Origin: Halichondria panicea
Lineage: Eukaryota > Porifera > Demospongiae > Suberitida > Halichondriidae
DNA: 64,000 nt
Direction: 5' to 3'
Assembly: GCF_963675165.1 (NCBI RefSeq)
Contig: NC_087388.1
Span: 6,605,651-6,669,650, forward strand
A program made the translations under genes and the position numbers. This document shows, piece after piece, positions 61,201 to 64,000 of this stretch; position 1 is the first letter of the stretch, and each line of letters opens with the position of its first letter. Below the pieces are notes generated by a model, which was given only the letters and a program-made list of their open reading frames with translations, was not told the origin of the DNA and did not search any database.

Positions 61201-63985
61201 CGCATGTGCTCACACTGCAGGGACGCATGTGCTCACACTGCATAATAAAAAAAATGAAGTTTTGAGCTGAAATATATACGTGTGTAATACGCACGTGGCT
61301 ACTGTAATTGCTTATTTTATTTAGAAATGGTGGCCAATCGCTTCCTGGAAGAGGTTGAGCTGACTGATGAAGAGCGCACGGCAACTGTCCCAATATGCAA
61401 GCACTTTCATCAGAGCACTAGAGAACTGTCTGAACAATTCTTTAATGAGAGGGGCCGCCATAACTACGTCACCCCGACCTCTTACCTCGAGCTCATATCA
61501 TCATTCAAGACACTCCTAGGCAGCAAGAGGGGGGAGGTACTGAAGCTAAAGAAGAGATATGAAGTAGGGCTGGAGAAGCTCAAGTTTGCTGCATCACAGG
61601 TAAGTAATGGTTGTCGTTCTAACCGTGTTAGATTAACCTCCTTGTCACTATAGGTATCGTCTATGCAAAAAGAGCTGGAAGATCTTCAGCCCAAGCTAGT
61701 CACAGCTCAGGAGGAGAATGCCAAGATGATGATCGTTATTGAGAAGGAAAACATTGAGGTTAACTATTAATACAATAATTGTTGTGGCTGCTAAATACAC
61801 CCACACCACACACTGCCCACTCCACACACACTTGTAGGTTGAGGCTCGTAGCAAGGTGGTGAGGAAAGATGAGGAGGCTGCTAATGCCAAAGCTGCAGAA
61901 TCTCAAGCTCTCAAAGATGAGGTAACTCTAGAACACAATTCTCTAGTGATAGATAATTATGTCAACCATAAGTCCACCACTAGCCAGGTCAATTAGAGCA
62001 ACATTATTAATTTCTGCTTTTTCCTTTCAAATATTATTTCAAGCGAAACGGTTGGTTATTTAACCATCCCCCTCCCTCCCTATAGTGTGAGGGTGACTTG
62101 GCTGAGGCTATACCAGCCCTAGAAGCTGCCCTGTCTGCACTCAACACACTCAAGCCAGCAGACATCACTATTGTCAAGGCTATGAAGAACCCTCCCTCTG
62201 GTATCAAGCTGGTCATGTCTGCCGTGTGTGTCATGAGGGACATCAAGCCTGACAGGATACCAGACCCATCAGGCTCTGGCAAGAAAGTGGAGGATTATTG
62301 GGGACCTTCCAAGAGGCTGCTTGGTGATATGAAGTTCTTGGATAACTTGAAAGAGTACGACAAAGATAATATTGCCGTAAGTATGTGTGTGGGCGTGTGT
62401 GTGGGTGGGCGTGTGTGTGTGGTGTGTACGGTTGTTTCTAAGAGCTATTATTCCACCACTTCAGGTACACATTATGAAGAAGATACGTACCGAGTTCACA
62501 CCTAATCCAGAGTTTGATCCTGTCAAAGTGAGAACTGCCTCGTCAGCAGCCGAGGGTTTATGTCGATGGGTCCAAGCCATGGAAATCTATGACAGAGTAG
62601 CAAAGGTACGACCAATATAGACCCCACCCACAACCCCCCCCCGTTCAACTATCTTTGAGAGCCTGTAATTTGTGTTCAATTTCAAATCTAATTCAATAAC
62701 TCTCAGAATTACCTTTCATGTGCTTATACGTACAGTCTCTATACCAACACACTAGGTGGTAGCCCCTAAGATAATCCCTCTATACCAACACACTAGGTGG
62801 TAGCCCCTAAGAAGGAGAGACTTGCTGAGGCCCAGACCTCTCTTAAAGAAACCATGATTATTCTGAATGCCAAGAGGGCTGAACTAAAGGAAGTGGAGGA
62901 TCGACTAGCTGCTCTCAAACAAGCTTTTGAAGAGAAGACAAAAGAAAAGGAAGAGCTGGAAACTCAGGTTGACGTATGTGCTAAGAAACTGGACAGAGCT
63001 CAAAAGCTCATCGGAGGTCTGGGAGGAGAGAAAGACAGGTACTGTACTGGCAGTGGGAAATCCCATTTTGTAGCTCTTTGAAAGGCCTATCTAATGATGT
63101 GTTTATATCAGTGATTACATGTGGCTATTACTTATTTTGTTTATGGTACAGTGTTTTGATATGCAATGTATGGTTGTTACTATCAGATGGGGTGAAGCTG
63201 CTCGTACTTTGCAAGCCACTTATGACAACCTAACAGGAGATGTCATCATAGCCTCTGGTGTCATTGCATATCTGGGAGCCTTTACATCTGCATTCAGGTA
63301 ACCAATCAGGTCTCTTGCTAACCCTTATACCCACATCATTATTACTGTGTGCCTAGCTACATGTCCGTGTGTGTTGACCTCCTGCTGTACCCACTTGACC
63401 TCTCACACACACACACACACAGAGGTGACTGTGTCAAGGATTGGATCAGTGTGTGCAAGCGTCATAGGATGGCCTGTTCTGGTGACTTTGGTCTCAGTCG
63501 TACTCTGGGAGAGCCTATCAAGATAAGGGCTTGGAATATCGCTGGCTTGCCAACAGATACCTTCTCTATTGATAATGGTGTCATTGTCGACAATGCCAGG
63601 AGATGGTAAGTGTGCTCTGTGTTACACATGTACATTATAATTACTGTGTCTTGCCACACTGCGTTGTTATCATGTGCTACATGTATGGCCAGTAGAAAAT
63701 AGCCGAGCTATGCATACTGACCCCACCTCTTCCCCCCGTGGTGCAGGCCACTGATGATAGACCCACAGAGCCAGGCCAACAAGTGGGTCAAGAATTCAGA
63801 GCGTGATAACAACCTCCAGGTGGTCAAGCTCACACAGGCCGACTATATGAGGACACTTGAGAACTGTATCCAGTTTGGAAATCCAGTACTTATAGAGAAT
63901 GTGGGTGAGGAGTTGGATCCCAGTCTAGAGCCCCTGCTGCTCAAGCAGACCTTCAAGCAGGGAGGAGTCTGGTGCATTAAACTAG
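43725..63985 (+). CDS. DNAH7: Axonemal dynein heavy chain, DNAH3/7/12 type (3' end outside the window)
   Basis: About 49 exons from 43725-43742 to 63747-63985; the gene continues past the edge. The tail and linker run to about residue 1280. AAA1 has Walker A GPAGTGKT (52639-52662) and Walker B ACFDEFNR (52795). AAA2's P-loop GGPFAGKT is split by the intron 54244-55274. AAA3 has GPTGTGKT (about 57403), AAA4 GVGGSGRQS (about 59941). The stalk coiled coil is at about 61500-63040 ([34 protein letters not shown]), then the AAA5 region ([14 protein letters not shown]). Segments [20 protein letters not shown] and [17 protein letters not shown] match the single-headed inner-arm group. It drives ciliary or flagellar beating. 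DNAH3, 7 and 12 cannot be told apart here. Large introns hold minisatellites and dispersed elements. Confidence 0.92.
44135..44650. mobile_element. MITE with 33-bp terminal inverted repeats and 5-bp duplication
   Basis: The left end CCATAGATTGAAGAG, followed by AGAGGGATAGGAAACGG, is mirrored by the right end CCGTTTCCTATCCCTCT and CTTCAATCTATGG. Both sides are flanked by TTTAT. No coding sequence inside. It is in the second dynein intron. Confidence 0.85.
46488..46582. repeat. CA microsatellite before a dynein exon
   Basis: A CA/CCA tract ends in the acceptor CACACAG at 46583. Similar tracts precede the exons at 46848, 58799 and 59089. Confidence 0.9.
47165..47435. repeat. Copy of the dispersed inverted-repeat family
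   Basis: Left GTAACTAGAGTTCTGGTGGT and TTTTCTGAAAGCTTGGAAGG; right AACAGAACTAAAATTGTGGC. In a dynein intron. Confidence 0.75.
48907..49975. repeat. 27-bp minisatellite, about 39 copies, starting at a splice donor (dynein)
   Basis: The unit is GCTGGCTAGTAGTAGCTGTT then GGTGTA, with a frequent variant TAGTACCTGTTGG. The array begins within 3 bases of the donor (TTCAAG|GTCAGCTGG) and fills most of the intron. AGCTGTT forms dominate the 5' half, ACCTGTT forms the 3' end. Confidence 0.95.
53340..53679. repeat. ACTGT/ACTGC pentanucleotide microsatellite
   Basis: About 340 bp of CTGTA and CTGCA pentamers in blocks, in the intron after the dynein exon ending at 53328. All the large open frames over it on both strands come from the repeat. 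Confidence 0.95.
54290..55125. repeat. Cluster of dispersed inverted-repeat copies splitting the AAA2 P-loop intron
   Basis: Two long near-identical copies with GCCATAACTTGAATTCTGTG, ATAAAAGTATTTGCCAATTT, GCCGAAAAATGACAAATTAG and the inverted end CTCAAGTTATGGCCGTTG. They make this dynein intron about 1 kb long. Confidence 0.88.
55500..55760. repeat. Second dispersed repeat family (CAGATTGTCCAATTTCAAA)
   Basis: GAGAAATTCAGCTGTTTTGG, GCAGCTATCTTTGAGAGCCC and TGTTCAGATTGTCCAATTTC recur at about 440-490, 44970-45030, 51300-51340 and 62650-62720. A distinct intronic repeat family. Confidence 0.7.
56090..56320. repeat. Diverged copy of the dispersed inverted-repeat family
   Basis: ATGGCCATAACTTTAGTTCC and TTTTCTGAAAGCTTAGAGAG in a dynein intron; the right end is degraded (ATCATCGTAACTCTCATTGG). 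Confidence 0.65.
57890..58665. repeat. 45-bp minisatellite, about 17 copies (dynein intron)
   Basis: The unit is CTAGTGTACAGAGCCTATAG, TGTGGTCCCACTGTG, then TGCACTGTAG with variants CGCACTG, TCCACTG and GGACACTG. Because 45 is a multiple of three, a 229-codon frame runs through it on the minus strand; it is not a gene. Confidence 0.95.
60120..60425. repeat. Full copy of the dispersed inverted-repeat family
   Basis: Left GTAACTAGAGTCCTGATG and TTTTCTGAAAGCTTAAAAGG; right CAACAGAACTAAAGTTATGG then CCGTTCAAAGATGC. In a dynein intron. Confidence 0.75.
62722..62810. repeat. Tandem duplication spanning the acceptor of a dynein stalk exon
   Basis: TCTATACCAACACACTAG|GTGGTAGCCCCTAAG occurs twice, about 42 bp apart. 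The second junction (62796/62797) is the real acceptor, fixed by [14 protein letters not shown]; the first runs into different sequence (ATAATCCC). Confidence 0.85.
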
Positions 63986-64000
63986 GTGAGGGTGTGGGTG

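Overview
The window looks like nuclear DNA of an early-branching animal, most likely a demosponge such as Amphimedon (inference). The genes are typical metazoan single-copy families: HCF-1, importin-9, USP4/15, NUDT16, Sec61 alpha, Bre1/RNF20, BLOC1S2 and an axonemal dynein. Introns are many but short. Several neighbouring genes start within about 150-250 bp of each other on opposite strands. Dispersed inverted repeats, CA/GT tracts and minisatellites fill the introns. All multi-exon models were assembled by eye from GT-AG junctions and protein similarity; for HCF-1, USP, NUDT16, CSPP1-like, BLOC1S2 and the nested gene I also checked reading phase across junctions.

Layout. 1-1042: 3' end of an ABCA transporter (+). 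1043-2281: repeats only. 2282-8619: HCF-1 (-); its second intron carries a complete three-exon gene on the opposite strand (6062-6782, +) for a small secreted cysteine-containing protein I do not recognise. 8816-15343: importin-9 (+), interrupted by a 200-N assembly gap. 15593-25432: USP4/11/15-type deubiquitinase (+) with an added N-terminal Death-domain-like exon. 25780-26698: NUDT16 (+). 26899-30038: CSPP1-like centrosome/spindle protein (-), with one apparent frameshift. 30380-33279: Sec61 alpha (-). 33524-38997: RNF20/Bre1 (+). 39000-41500: satellites and dispersed repeats. 41604-42605: an intronless lectin plus aerolysin-like pore-forming protein gene (+). 42957-43578: BLOC1S2 (-). 43725 to the window end: axonemal dynein heavy chain of the DNAH3/7/12 type (+), about 49 exons visible, cut by the window edge in the AAA5 region.

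The genes are mostly housekeeping and do not form one pathway. HCF-1, RNF20 and the USP all touch chromatin or ubiquitin, but nothing here shows that they are co-regulated. Three head-to-head pairs (HCF-1/IPO9, Sec61A/RNF20, BLOC1S2/dynein) probably share bidirectional promoters.

The most unusual signals are: (1) tandem repeats in several genes whose unit contains a copy of the adjacent splice donor or acceptor, giving rows of decoy splice sites; (2) the nested secreted-protein gene, whose first splice donor was duplicated by a 9-bp target-site duplication of a MITE; (3) the Death-domain/USP fusion; (4) the intronless aerolysin-like gene set among repeats, with a 41-bp tandem repeat abutting its TATA box.
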